A model generated the notes under the pieces. That model did no database searches, was not told the DNA's origin, and worked only from the letters and a program-made list of their open reading frames with translations. Of a stretch of 45,418 nucleotides of DNA, positions 1 to 7,991 are shown piece by piece (the first letter of the stretch is position 1; each line of letters begins with the position of its first letter). Source of the stretch: a bacterium (GTDB lineage: Bacteria; Actinomycetota; Acidimicrobiia; Acidimicrobiales; CATQHL01); NCBI GenBank assembly GCA_028824415.1, contig JAPPDX010000091.1:1-45418 (forward strand). Direction: 5' to 3'. The translations under genes and the position numbers were made by a program.

Positions 1-2
1 GC

Positions 3-350
3 CTCTGCGTGGGCGACATCGACAAGGCGGTGTGGTTCTACGGCGACCTGCTGGGACTGGAGCCACTGCCCCGGCCCGACTTCGGGTTCCCCGGCGCCTG
101 GTTCGACGCGGGCGGCACACCGGTGCATCTCACGACCGGCGGCTTCACGCGGAGCGGCAACCCCGAGTTGCGACCCAACGACGGGCATCTGGCGTTCCTG
201 GTCGACGACCTCGAGGAGATGACCGAGGAGCTCACCGAGGCAGGCGTGGAGTGGTGGGAGTTGCCCAACTCCCCGGCCGCCGACCGCCAGATCTTCTTCC
301 GCGACCCGTGGGGGAACATGATCGAACTCACCCGCTACCTGGCCGCCTAG
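3..350 (+). CDS. VOC/glyoxalase-fold protein, 5' truncated
   Basis: The reading frame is open to the left edge of the window, so the N-terminus is missing. The visible part starts LCVGDIDKAVWFYGDLLGLE, the usual first beta-strand and helix of a vicinal oxygen chelate module (V-x-D-x-D-x-x-x-x-F-Y). It ends with FFRDPWGNMIELTRY, the typical last strand, in which the Glu is normally a metal ligand. A His at the start of strand 2 (PVHLTT) fits the second ligand. Family members include glyoxalase I, extradiol dioxygenases and bleomycin-resistance proteins; the substrate cannot be told. A GTG at position 9 is in frame, but it lies inside the conserved first strand and is probably a Val codon. Confidence 0.85.
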   Translation, partial: LCVGDIDKAVWFYGDLLGLEPLPRPDFGFPGAWFDAGGTPVHLTTGGFTRSGNPELRPNDGHLAFLVDDLEEMTEELTEAGVEWWELPNSPAADRQIFFRDPWGNMIELTRYLAA

Positions 351-405
351 GGCGGAAGGCCGCTCCGCCTATGCTCGGGCGGTCCGGCGCAGCGGGGAGC
401 GAGCG

Positions 406-1071
406 ATGACCACCGAGATCGACCAGATCAAGACCGAGGTGGCGGCGACGGCCAGGATGATGGCGGCCGCCCGACTGGTGGAGGGGTTCGGCCATGCCTC
501 GGCGCGGCTGGATGGCGGCGGATTCCTGATGACATCCACCTCACCGCTGCTCTCGCACACCGCCGAGGAGATCCTCACCGTGGACGACGAGGGCAACGCC
601 ATCGACGCCCCCGCCGGAAAGCCGCTGGAGATCATCATCCACGCCGGCATCTACCGGGCCCGCCCCGACGTGGGTGCTATCTGCCGCGGCCACGGTGCCG
701 CCATGGCGGCCTGGGGGGTACGGGGCGAGCCGGTCCCGCTGCTACACGGCATGGGCGGGCTGGCCGGCGAGACGGTGCCCATCCACCACGACCTCGCCCT
801 CATCACGACGCTCGAATCGGGTGACCGCATGGCGGCTTCGCTGGGCGACAACAAGTCGATGCTGCTGCTGGCCAACGGCGGTGTGGCCATCGGAGCCGAC
901 CTGCTGGAGGCCGCGACACGCCTCTGGTACCTGGAGGAGCGCTGCCGCGTGGCCACAGACGCCGGGCCGGTGCAGCGCCCGGAAGGGGCTTGGCCCGAGC
1001 GCCTCAGCAGCAGCGCCCCCGAGTTGGTGCGCGCCAAGGCCTGGTTCGCGGCCCGCTTCGGCGAAGGCTGA
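406..1071 (+). CDS. Class II aldolase/adducin-family protein with altered metal site
   Basis: The 221-residue product has the class II aldolase fold. GFGHASARLDGGGFLMTS corresponds to the phosphate/substrate loop, and LEIIIHAGIYRARPDVGAI is the helix carrying the acid/base Glu. Family enzymes (L-fuculose-phosphate aldolase, ribulose-phosphate 4-epimerase) bind Zn through an H-x-H pair and a later His. Here the pair reads R-G-H and the later N-H-G reads N-G-G, so two of three His ligands appear to be replaced. The fold call is firm, but classical Zn-aldolase activity is doubtful. A GGGGAG sequence 6-7 nt before the ATG supports the start. The gene follows the VOC gene by 55 bp and may be cotranscribed with it. 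Confidence 0.85.
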   Translation: MTTEIDQIKTEVAATARMMAAARLVEGFGHASARLDGGGFLMTSTSPLLSHTAEEILTVDDEGNAIDAPAGKPLEIIIHAGIYRARPDVGAICRGHGAAMAAWGVRGEPVPLLHGMGGLAGETVPIHHDLALITTLESGDRMAASLGDNKSMLLLANGGVAIGADLLEAATRLWYLEERCRVATDAGPVQRPEGAWPERLSSSAPELVRAKAWFAARFGEG

Positions 1072-1075
1072 GAAT

Positions 1076-1102
1076 CGCCCGGCCGGCTGGGGCCGGCGGG
1101 CG
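1076..1102. terminator. Strong GC hairpin between convergent genes
   Basis: CGCCC and GCCGGC, separated by one bulged G, pair with GCCGGC and GGGCG around a TGGG loop. The hairpin fills the gap between the aldolase-family gene and the convergent repeat-protein gene. There is no T-run, so it is a terminator-like hairpin that could act in both directions. Confidence 0.55.
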
Positions 1103-1104
1103 GG

Positions 1105-1416
1105 CTACAGCATGCTGGTGACGTTGCCGCCGCCGATGGCGACGAGGCCCGTGGCGTTCAAGCCGCCGATTGCGACGATGCCGATCGAGTTCACACCGCC
1201 GATCGCCACCAATCCCATCGAGTTCACACCGCCGAGCGCCACGATGCCGATCGAGTTCACGCCGCCGACGGTGACCAGGCCGAGCGCGCTGATCAGGCTC
1301 AGGGCCGCGGCGCCGAGGGCGTTGATCGTGCCCGCGGCGGCGATTCCGATTGCATTGGCGCGGTGAATCACCACCATGCCGACGGCATAACTGTCTTTGC
1401 GTACCTCGTTCGACAC
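1105..1416 (-). CDS. Small hydrophobic protein of tandem 11-residue repeats
   Basis: The 103-residue product is almost entirely an 11-residue repeat of the form G-G-V-N-S-I-G-I-V-A-I. Clear units occupy residues 51-61, 62-72, 73-83 and 84-94, and degenerate units 18-28, 29-39, 40-50 and 95-103. A short polar N-terminus (MSNEVRKDSY) precedes them. Regular Gly-Gly and Asn positions alternating with aliphatic residues suggest a beta-solenoid-like or membrane-associated repeat fold; I do not recognise the family. The start is GTG, with GGGAGG about 9 nt upstream. It is transcribed divergently from the SDR gene at 1503. The coding DNA is itself a 33-bp-period repeat, so copy number could change by slippage. 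Confidence 0.65.
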   Translation of the reverse strand: MSNEVRKDSYAVGMVVIHRANAIGIAAAGTINALGAAALSLISALGLVTVGGVNSIGIVALGGVNSMGLVAIGGVNSIGIVAIGGLNATGLVAIGGGNVTSML

Positions 1417-1502
1417 CTGTCCAACCTCCCGGGATGCGACTCGCTTGCCGGGATCCTAAGACACCGCTGGGTATGACGTGTCAGGCTCACTACCATCTGT
1501 CC

Positions 1503-2297
1503 ATGCGCAATGAGAGTCAGCCTCGGCGTCTCGAGGGTCGTGTCGTAATAGTCACCGGAGCCGCCGGGGGAATCGGTCGGGCGGCGGCGCGGCGTTTCGC
1601 CTCCGAGGGCGCCAAAGTCGTGGCGGTGGACCTGGCTGGCAGCGACCTCGACGGAACGGCTGCCGCTGTGACGGCCGAGGGCGGAGGAATCACAACGGTC
1701 TCCGCCGACGTCACCTCCGACAGCGATGTGGCCGGCTACGTTGCCACAACTCTGGACACCCACGGCAGGGTGAACGCGCTGTTCAACAACGCCGGGATCG
1801 AGGGCCCGATCGCTTCGCTGGTGGACTGTCCCGCCGACGGCTTCGAGCGGGTGATGGACGTCAACGTTCGCGGCGTCTGGCTGGGCATCAAGCACGCCGG
1901 TCCGGCGATCGCGGCCTCAGGCGGCGGGGCGATCGTCAACACGGCGTCGATGTTGGGGCTCTCCGGGATAGCGCAAATGGGCGCCTACGTCGCCAGCAAG
2001 CACGCCGTCATCGGCCTCACGAGGACGGCCGCCCTCGAGTTCGCCCCACTCGGCGTGCGCGTCAACGCTGTGGCGCCGGCACCGGTGGACACCCGCATGA
2101 TCCGCAGCATCGAGGAGGGCTTCAACCCCGATGACCCGTCGGGCGTGCGAGAGGTCATCGTGTCCAAGGTGCCGCTGGCGCGCTACTGCCGGCCGGAGGA
2201 GGTGGCGGCAGTGGCGGCGTTCCTCTGCAGCGACGACGCCACCTACATGACCGGCACGGTGGTGCCCATCGACGGCGGCACGCAAGCGAGCGGCTAA
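1503..2297 (+). CDS. SDR-family NAD(P)-dependent oxidoreductase (classical)
   Basis: The 264-residue product is a classical short-chain dehydrogenase. It has the cofactor loop TGAAGGIG near the N-terminus, Asp after strand 2 (VAVDLAG, suggesting NAD preference), NNAG, a Ser in NTASM, and the catalytic pair in YVASK. The C-terminal SDD-ATYMTGTVVPIDGG is typical. The substrate is unknown. An in-frame ATG at 1473 exists, but the extra residues do not resemble an SDR N-terminus. No Shine-Dalgarno precedes 1503; a TACCAT hexamer at 1491-1496 could be a -10 element giving a nearly leaderless mRNA (inference). Confidence 0.92.
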   Translation: MRNESQPRRLEGRVVIVTGAAGGIGRAAARRFASEGAKVVAVDLAGSDLDGTAAAVTAEGGGITTVSADVTSDSDVAGYVATTLDTHGRVNALFNNAGIEGPIASLVDCPADGFERVMDVNVRGVWLGIKHAGPAIAASGGGAIVNTASMLGLSGIAQMGAYVASKHAVIGLTRTAALEFAPLGVRVNAVAPAPVDTRMIRSIEEGFNPDDPSGVREVIVSKVPLARYCRPEEVAAVAAFLCSDDATYMTGTVVPIDGGTQASG

Positions 2298-2335
2298 CCC
2301 GGCGGCCGCGCGGGTCCCGCCCGGGCCGGACGCCC

Positions 2336-4108
2336 TCAGGCGGGTGGGATGACCGGGACCAGGACGTAGTTGGGGCTCTCGGGTCCGAAGTGCAGCGTCA
2401 CCTTGTTCTCGAAGATCTCCGGCGGGCGGTCGCGGGGATCGTTGTGGAGGAACGGCCCGCAGCCGCGCAGCTCGTTCTTGAAGTTGGAGAGCATCAGGCC
2501 CGAGGTGTCGCCGCCGTACTCGTAGTCGCGCCCGCGCACGCTGAAGCCGATGCGGTAACCCGGGGGCACCACGATGCACGTCGGCCAGATCTCGATGTCC
2601 AACTCGTAGACCTCGCCGGGCTCCAGCGGTTGGTGATCGGCCTCGAGGTGCGTGTGGTAGGGGCGCCACGGCAGCGACAGCTCGGGATCGAGCTTGCGGT
2701 GGCTGGCCCGCAGCCAGCCCTGGGCGATCGGCGTGTGCGGGTCGATCGCCCCCATGAAGGTCACCTCGTCGCCGTCGGGGTCGAAGACCCGGAACACCAC
2801 GAACAGGTCGGCGTCGGCCGTGGAGGATGACACGAACAGCTTCGCCGCCAGCGGGCCGGTGATCTCCAACTCCTCGGTGGTCGGCTCAGTGAGGAACGTC
2901 AGCCCGTCGCCTGTGGCCTCGTAGCTGAGCGTCCCCTCCCGGCTGCAGGGAGAGGCCCGCAACTCCCCGTCGGTGTGCAGGTGCAGCGACTGCCAGTCGG
3001 TGCGCGGGATCGGCCAGTCCTCCTCGGCCCGCTCCACGAACCGGTCCACGTGGCGCACCTGCAGCAACACCCGGGGCTGGCTGTCCCAACCGGTGTCCTC
3101 CCCCTTCAGGAAGTGCCCGAAGAAGCGCTTCTGCAACCTCACCCCGTAGTCGGTGTAGTACTCGGTCCAGTGCTCGATGCCGTGCACCTCCAGCCAGCGC
3201 TCCGGTGAGGCCGAGCGGGTGTAGGCCTCGAAGTTGCCCCGGGGGTGCAATCCCTGACCGCCCCAGTTGGCCGAGGACAGGAACGGCACCACCACCTTGT
3301 CCCACACCGGGGACCGGTCGGCGTGGTACTGATCGTCGAAGGGATGCGCCACGATGTCGTCGCCGAAGGCGCAGCGGTTGGCCGCCAACTCCTCCTCGCT
3401 GAGCGTGTGCGGGCCCGAGGTCAGCTCCCCCGTGTTCGGATTGGTCGAGCCCCGGGTCCCCAGGCCGTGCTGCACGGTCTTGACCTGCATGTCGTACCAG
3501 TTGTCCCAGAAGGTGCTGACCATGCCGCCGTGGTGGGTGGAGTCCCGGTACCACTCCGCCGCCCCCTCCCAGGGAATCATGGCCACGAGGTGCGGCGGTT
3601 GGCGGGAAGCCACGGACCACTGGTTCATGGCGTAGTAGGAGACGCCGGAGAGCCCGATCTTGCCGTCGCTCCAGGGCTGGACGGCCGCCCACTCGATGGA
3701 GTCGTAGAGATCCTGGGTCTCTCGCGGCGAGAAATGGTCGATGTAGCCGGGGGAGCGACCGCAGCCCCTGGCATCGATCCGCAGGCACACGTAGCCGTCG
3801 GGCACCCACTTCTCGGGGTCGCAGACCTCCCAGTTCTGATACATGTTCGTGGACCCGGCGACCACGTCGGGATGCTCTTCGGCCATCCGGTTCCAGGCAC
3901 TGGGATAACCCTCCTGGAAAGCCAGACCCTTGGCGTAAGGGCCGTAGGACAGCAGGACCGGGTAGCGGCCGGCATCGTCGGGCCGGTACACGTCGGCACG
4001 CAGCACGAGCCCATCGTCCATGGGGATCGGCACGTCCCAGTCGACGCGCATGCCGTCGCGCACCTCACTGAAGGTCTGCTCATCCGCGGGCAGGGCGTTG
4101 TCGGTCAT
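2336..4108 (-). CDS. CocE/NonD family serine hydrolase
   Basis: The 590-residue product matches the X-Pro dipeptidyl-peptidase/cocaine-esterase family. Its alpha/beta-hydrolase half has D-A-R-G-C-G-R-S near residues 112-119 and the nucleophile motif GVSYYA with Ser157. A C-terminal jelly-roll half follows, from about residue 370 (ITGPLAAKLFVSSSTADADLF and later PGYRIGFSVRGRDYEY). A His in VHGIEHW fits the triad. Such enzymes hydrolyse esters or amides (cocaine, glutaryl-7-ACA, X-Pro peptides); there is no signal peptide, so it is likely cytosolic. The frame is open far upstream, but ATG 4108 is chosen because GGAGGGAG lies just before it and homology begins there. It is convergent with the SDR gene and divergent from the gene at 4337. 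Confidence 0.92.
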   Translation of the reverse strand: MTDNALPADEQTFSEVRDGMRVDWDVPIPMDDGLVLRADVYRPDDAGRYPVLLSYGPYAKGLAFQEGYPSAWNRMAEEHPDVVAGSTNMYQNWEVCDPEKWVPDGYVCLRIDARGCGRSPGYIDHFSPRETQDLYDSIEWAAVQPWSDGKIGLSGVSYYAMNQWSVASRQPPHLVAMIPWEGAAEWYRDSTHHGGMVSTFWDNWYDMQVKTVQHGLGTRGSTNPNTGELTSGPHTLSEEELAANRCAFGDDIVAHPFDDQYHADRSPVWDKVVVPFLSSANWGGQGLHPRGNFEAYTRSASPERWLEVHGIEHWTEYYTDYGVRLQKRFFGHFLKGEDTGWDSQPRVLLQVRHVDRFVERAEEDWPIPRTDWQSLHLHTDGELRASPCSREGTLSYEATGDGLTFLTEPTTEELEITGPLAAKLFVSSSTADADLFVVFRVFDPDGDEVTFMGAIDPHTPIAQGWLRASHRKLDPELSLPWRPYHTHLEADHQPLEPGEVYELDIEIWPTCIVVPPGYRIGFSVRGRDYEYGGDTSGLMLSNFKNELRGCGPFLHNDPRDRPPEIFENKVTLHFGPESPNYVLVPVIPPA

Positions 4109-4336
4109 CGTCTCGCTCCCTCCGGTCAGCCGGCGGCGAGTGTAGATGCCCCACAGCGCCGCGTGAATCGGCGCCAGCCGCCGCCCCGACAGAAGTGACC
4201 ACACAACCGGGGGAGGGTGCCGGGGGGCCGATTCGCGACGCCTCCGAAGTCGAAGGAGCGAACGGCGCCCCGGCCCCCGACCCGACCAGACCGACGAGCG
4301 CGCCAAGGTGGAGGAACGGCTCACTAGCGTGAGAGC

Positions 4337-5884
4337 ATGGCCGGCTGGCTCATCGCAGTGATCGCCATCGGGGGATTCCTGGCGGCGGTGGCCCTCTACG
4401 ACGTGCTGCAGCGCAGGCACACCATCCTGGCCAACTTCCCGATCATCGGGCATTTCCGCTACCTGCTGGAGAGCATCGGCCCCGAGTTGCGCCAGTACAT
4501 CGTCACAAGCAACGACGAGGAGCGACCCTTCAACCGGGCGCAGCGCCGCTGGGTCTACGCCTCGGCCAAGCGGCAGAACCCCAACTTCGGCTTCGGGACA
4601 GATCAGGATCTCGACCAGACCGGCTATCTCATCATCAAGCACTCGGCCTTCCCGTGCCTCGACGAGATCGACGAGGCGGCCACGCTGCCGTGCGCCAAGG
4701 AGTTGGGGGCCTGGCGGGACCGGCCGGGTCGCTTCCGGCCTGCATCGGTGGTGAACATCTCGGGCATGAGCTACGGATCGCTCAGCGGCCCGGCTGTTGA
4801 AGCGCTGAACGTCGGCGCAGAGCTAGCCGGCTGCCTGCAGAACACCGGCGAGGGCGGCATCTCCAGGTTCCACCGCAACGGCGGCGGGCTCATCTACCAG
4901 ATCGGCACCGGATACTTCGGCTGCCGCAACCCCGACGGCTCCTTCAGCCTGCCGAGACTGCAGGAGACGGTCGAGGGGGCGCCGGTCCGGGCCATAGAGG
5001 TCAAGCTCAGCCAGGGGGCCAAGCCCGGTCTCGGCGGCATGCTGCCCGGGGTGAAGGTCACGCCGGAGATCGCCGCGGCACGCGGCGTGCCGGTCGGCAA
5101 GACGGTCAAGAGCCCGAACGCGCACAGCGCCTTCGGCGACGTGGACGGCCTCATCGACTTCACGGAGCTGCTCGCCACCACGACCGGCCTGCCGGTTGGC
5201 ATCAAGTCCGCCGTCGGCGGCGCCCGCTTCTGGGACGAACTGGCGCGGCGCATGGCCGAGCGGGGTGAGGGCCCCGACTTCGTGAACGTGGACGGTGGAG
5301 AGGGCGGCACGGGCGCGGGGCCGCTGGTCTTCACGAACAACGTGGCTCTGCCCTTCAGACGGGGATTCGCCCGGGTGTACCTCACGTTCGCCGGCCACGA
5401 CCTGCATCACAAGGTGGTTTTCGTCGGCGGCGGCAAGCTGGGGTTCGGCGCTGAGGGTTTGGCGGCCATGAACATGGGCGCCGACCTCCTGAGTGTGGGG
5501 CGCGAGGCGCTGCTGGCGATCGGCTGCATCCAGACCCAGCGCTGCCACACGGGGCGCTGCCCCACCGGCATAACCACGCACAGCCGCTGGTTGACGCGCG
5601 GCCTGGATCCGTCCCTCAAGTCGGTGCGCTGCGCCAACTACATCATGAGTCTGCGGGCCGAACTGCTGCAGCTGGCCCATGCCTGCGGGGTATCCCATCC
5701 GGCACTGGTCCCGCACACCGCCCTGGAGTTGCTCTACGAGGAACCGGCGAGGAGGGTGGACCTCTGCCAGCACTACCGCTACCCGCCCGACCTCCACAGT
5801 CTCAGCGCCGAACAGGCGGAGGTCATCGGCAAGCTGTGTTCCCGTCCCGCCGCGGCGCGGGAAGTGCCTGTTGCGGTCTCGTGA
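4337..5884 (+). CDS. Membrane-anchored FMN-binding glutamate-synthase-like protein
   Basis: The 515-residue product has an N-terminal membrane helix (about residues 3-22) and then the FMN-binding alpha/beta barrel of glutamate synthase. Landmarks are GLGGMLPGVKVTPEIAAARG, the KSPNAHSAF segment, NVDGGEGGTGAGPLVF and VGGGKLGFG. C397-x5-C403-x4-C408 matches the [3Fe-4S] ligand spacing of glutamate synthase. The N-terminal glutaminase and C-terminal beta-helix domains of true GltB are absent, so it is a stand-alone redox/synthase barrel whose amino-group source is unknown. Its 3' end overlaps the YHYH gene by 14 bp, so the two are probably translated together. No obvious Shine-Dalgarno precedes the ATG. 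Confidence 0.9.
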   Translation: MAGWLIAVIAIGGFLAAVALYDVLQRRHTILANFPIIGHFRYLLESIGPELRQYIVTSNDEERPFNRAQRRWVYASAKRQNPNFGFGTDQDLDQTGYLIIKHSAFPCLDEIDEAATLPCAKELGAWRDRPGRFRPASVVNISGMSYGSLSGPAVEALNVGAELAGCLQNTGEGGISRFHRNGGGLIYQIGTGYFGCRNPDGSFSLPRLQETVEGAPVRAIEVKLSQGAKPGLGGMLPGVKVTPEIAAARGVPVGKTVKSPNAHSAFGDVDGLIDFTELLATTTGLPVGIKSAVGGARFWDELARRMAERGEGPDFVNVDGGEGGTGAGPLVFTNNVALPFRRGFARVYLTFAGHDLHHKVVFVGGGKLGFGAEGLAAMNMGADLLSVGREALLAIGCIQTQRCHTGRCPTGITTHSRWLTRGLDPSLKSVRCANYIMSLRAELLQLAHACGVSHPALVPHTALELLYEEPARRVDLCQHYRYPPDLHSLSAEQAEVIGKLCSRPAAAREVPVAVS

Positions 5885-7103
5885 CTCCGGCGCCCGTCTG
5901 ACGCGAGCGGTCGCCGTCGCCGGGTTGCTGCTCGGCACCGCATGTGCGGCAGCCACCGGTCGCGGCGCCGCGGAGATCGACGGGACAATCGACCTGCTCG
6001 ATGCGTGGCTGATTCCTGAGACAGCGGAATCTCCCGCCGAGAGCGTTGCGGGGGGTGCCCCCGGCGACCGGATCGATCGGTTCGAACTGGACGAGACGCT
6101 GAACTCGCTCGATGCCGGCGACTTCGTCGTGCTGGAGGGCGTTCCCGAGCCGCCGGAGCCGACGCCGGTGGCGATTCACGTCACCGCCGTCGAATTGCTC
6201 ACCCTCGACGGCGCGCACTACGTGGCGGCGCACGTGAAGGGACAGGCGGGCGAGCAGGACCGGGTGGCCGGGTTGTTCCCCGTCGAACCGTCCCCCGCCG
6301 CGAGGCCGGTCGCCACCGGTGACGCGCCCGTGGGGCTGTGGCTGACTGGTGCCCCGTTCTTCAACTGGAGCGACAGTGGGTCCTTCCGCGGCGAGGGCGT
6401 GTGGCGCACGCTGGCACCCGGCGCGGTGGGCGACGACGGGTTCTCCTGCGCCGGACCGGCGGCCGACGAGTCGACACCGCACGTCTACCCGGAGTGTCTG
6501 GCGCTGCACCTCGGCGACGACAGCGGGCGCCATTCCCCCATCTACGGCTTCGCCGCCGACGGCTACCCGGTGCACGGCCCCTGGGCCGACCTGGAACTGC
6601 CTGCCCGGAGCTCCTGGCGGCTCCGGGACTACGACACGGCCGGATCGGCGACAGGGTGCGCTGAAGCCGGCCGCCGGACGTGCCTCCTGGCCGATCCGCT
6701 GGATCCCGCCGCCGGCACGGTCCCGGCGCCCGAGCCGGGGCCCGACACCGCTGCGGTGCCTGCCGGCGCGTTCTTCGAGGACTACTGGTTCGATATCGGC
6801 CTCGACGACGGGGCGCCGCACGCCCTGGACGCCTTCAACGGCCATTCCCACGGCGAGTTGGGCTACCACTACCACATCACCCGCATCCAGAACGGCGACG
6901 GCAGCTTCACCGACGTGTTCCCCTACATCCTCGGCCCCTGGTTCCGCGGCGAACTGCGTCCCGGCGACCCTCATGACCGCGGCCCGCGGCTTCCCGAGGG
7001 CGCCGCCACCTCCGCTTCGCCGGCGACCGAGACAATCGAGGAGCCGAGCCCGCCGTCCGAACCGCCCGCCCTCTGCGTCCCCCGCGTCACCGTATGCGAT
7101 TGA
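5871..7103 (+). CDS. Secreted/lipoprotein YHYH-domain protein
   Basis: The 410-residue product starts, if TTG 5871 is used, with RLTRAVAVAGLLLGTAC, a basic, hydrophobic, Cys pattern consistent with a lipoprotein signal (Cys25, imperfect lipobox). GGGAAG lies about 6 nt upstream of this TTG. The C-terminal half holds the family signature: SPIYGFAADGYPVHGPW, then FNGHSHGELGYHYHITR and FPYILGPWFRG. The His-rich YHYH domain is found in exported proteins of unknown function; metal binding is plausible but unproven. Several Cys in the middle (CAGP, YPECL, GCAEAG, RTCLL) could form disulfides. Overlap with the upstream FMN barrel gene suggests a functional pair across or at the membrane. Confidence 0.82.
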   Translation: MRSRDSGARLTRAVAVAGLLLGTACAAATGRGAAEIDGTIDLLDAWLIPETAESPAESVAGGAPGDRIDRFELDETLNSLDAGDFVVLEGVPEPPEPTPVAIHVTAVELLTLDGAHYVAAHVKGQAGEQDRVAGLFPVEPSPAARPVATGDAPVGLWLTGAPFFNWSDSGSFRGEGVWRTLAPGAVGDDGFSCAGPAADESTPHVYPECLALHLGDDSGRHSPIYGFAADGYPVHGPWADLELPARSSWRLRDYDTAGSATGCAEAGRRTCLLADPLDPAAGTVPAPEPGPDTAAVPAGAFFEDYWFDIGLDDGAPHALDAFNGHSHGELGYHYHITRIQNGDGSFTDVFPYILGPWFRGELRPGDPHDRGPRLPEGAATSASPATETIEEPSPPSEPPALCVPRVTVCD

Positions 7104-7156
7104 GGTCGGCTCGCCCCACCTCCATCGTCCGGCACGCGCCGCCGTAGGGTGGAGCC

Positions 7157-7840
7157 GTGGGTGATCCGAGCAGCGTGTTGGCGGAGTTGGAGGCGCTGGG
7201 CACCGCCCAGAACCGGAAGGTCTACGCGCGCCACGGCGTGAACGAGCCGATGTTCGGCGTCAGCTTTGCCCACCTCCGCAAGTTGGGGAAGAAGCTCCGG
7301 CCCGATCATGATCTGGCACAGGCGCTGTGGGCGAGTGGGAACCACGACGCCCGCGTGCTGGCGCTCGCCGTCGCCGACCCGGCGCAGTCCGGTCGCTCCG
7401 AGATCGAAGTCTGGGCCACCGACCTCGGCAACTACGTCCTGATCGACGAGATGGCCGCGTTCGTCGCCCGCACACCGTTCCTGGACGGCTGTGCCGAGGA
7501 CTGGATCGATGACACCAGTGAGTGGATGGCGTCGGCGGGCTGGACCCTCGTCGCTCAGCAGGCGCTCGGTGACAACGACCTGGAGGACCAGTACTTCGAG
7601 TTGCGGCTGGCGAGCATCGAGGCCGGCATCGCGACGGCCGCCAACCGGGTGCGGCACTGCATGAACGGCGCCCTCATCGCCATCGGCGGCCGCAACGAGG
7701 CGCTGCGGGAGCGCGCCACCGCCGCCGCCCGGCGGATCGGCCCCGTCGTCGTGGACCACGGCGAGACTTCGTGCAAGACGCCCGAGGCGGTGGCGTACAT
7801 CGACCGCATCTGGGCGCGACGGAACAAGCGATCGGCGTAG
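7157..7840 (+). CDS. AlkD-like DNA alkylation repair protein
   Basis: The 227-residue product matches the DNA alkylation repair (AlkC/AlkD) HEAT-like repeat family. It begins with a helix after VLAELEALG, then VYARHGVNEPMFGVSFAHLRKLGKKL, a typical AlkD opening. It also has ALWASGNHDARVLALAVADP and repeated helical pairs with W and D residues lining the DNA groove. AlkD-type enzymes excise N3/N7-alkyl purines without base flipping; whether this member is active is unknown. The start is GTG; ATG-less alternatives are less consistent with homology. It lies 53 bp downstream of the YHYH gene, and a tandem palindromic repeat follows it. Confidence 0.88.
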   Translation: MGDPSSVLAELEALGTAQNRKVYARHGVNEPMFGVSFAHLRKLGKKLRPDHDLAQALWASGNHDARVLALAVADPAQSGRSEIEVWATDLGNYVLIDEMAAFVARTPFLDGCAEDWIDDTSEWMASAGWTLVAQQALGDNDLEDQYFELRLASIEAGIATAANRVRHCMNGALIAIGGRNEALRERATAAARRIGPVVVDHGETSCKTPEAVAYIDRIWARRNKRSA

Positions 7841-7898
7841 CCGTCGCGGGCGTGGCTCCTGTCTCGGCGCCTCGAGGAAGAACCCAGCCGACGACAAG

Positions 7899-7968
7899 CC
7901 TGGATCCCGGCCTGCGCCGGGATGACGGGGCCTGCGCCGGGATGACGGGGCCTGCGCCGGGATGACGG
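7899..7968. repeat. Dispersed palindromic repeat, tandemly amplified (copy A)
   Basis: The unit CCTGCGCCGGGATGACGGGG is present about three times in tandem from 7911, preceded by TGGATCCCGG. ATCCCGGC (7904-7911) and GCCGGGAT (7916-7923) form a perfect 8-bp stem with a CTGC loop. The same element occurs near 31701, 37659 and 39811. Here it sits between convergent genes and could terminate transcription from both. Confidence 0.8.
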
Positions 7969-7991
7969 ATTCGGAGTCCGAGCCGGGCGCC

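Noticed and set aside
4337..5884. Full glutamate synthase large subunit
   Set aside because: Only the FMN barrel with its FeS cysteines is present; glutaminase and C-terminal domains are missing and a membrane helix is added.
7899..7968. Tandem 20-bp repeat as a small CRISPR array
   Set aside because: Units are directly adjacent with no spacers, and the unit is part of a dispersed palindrome.
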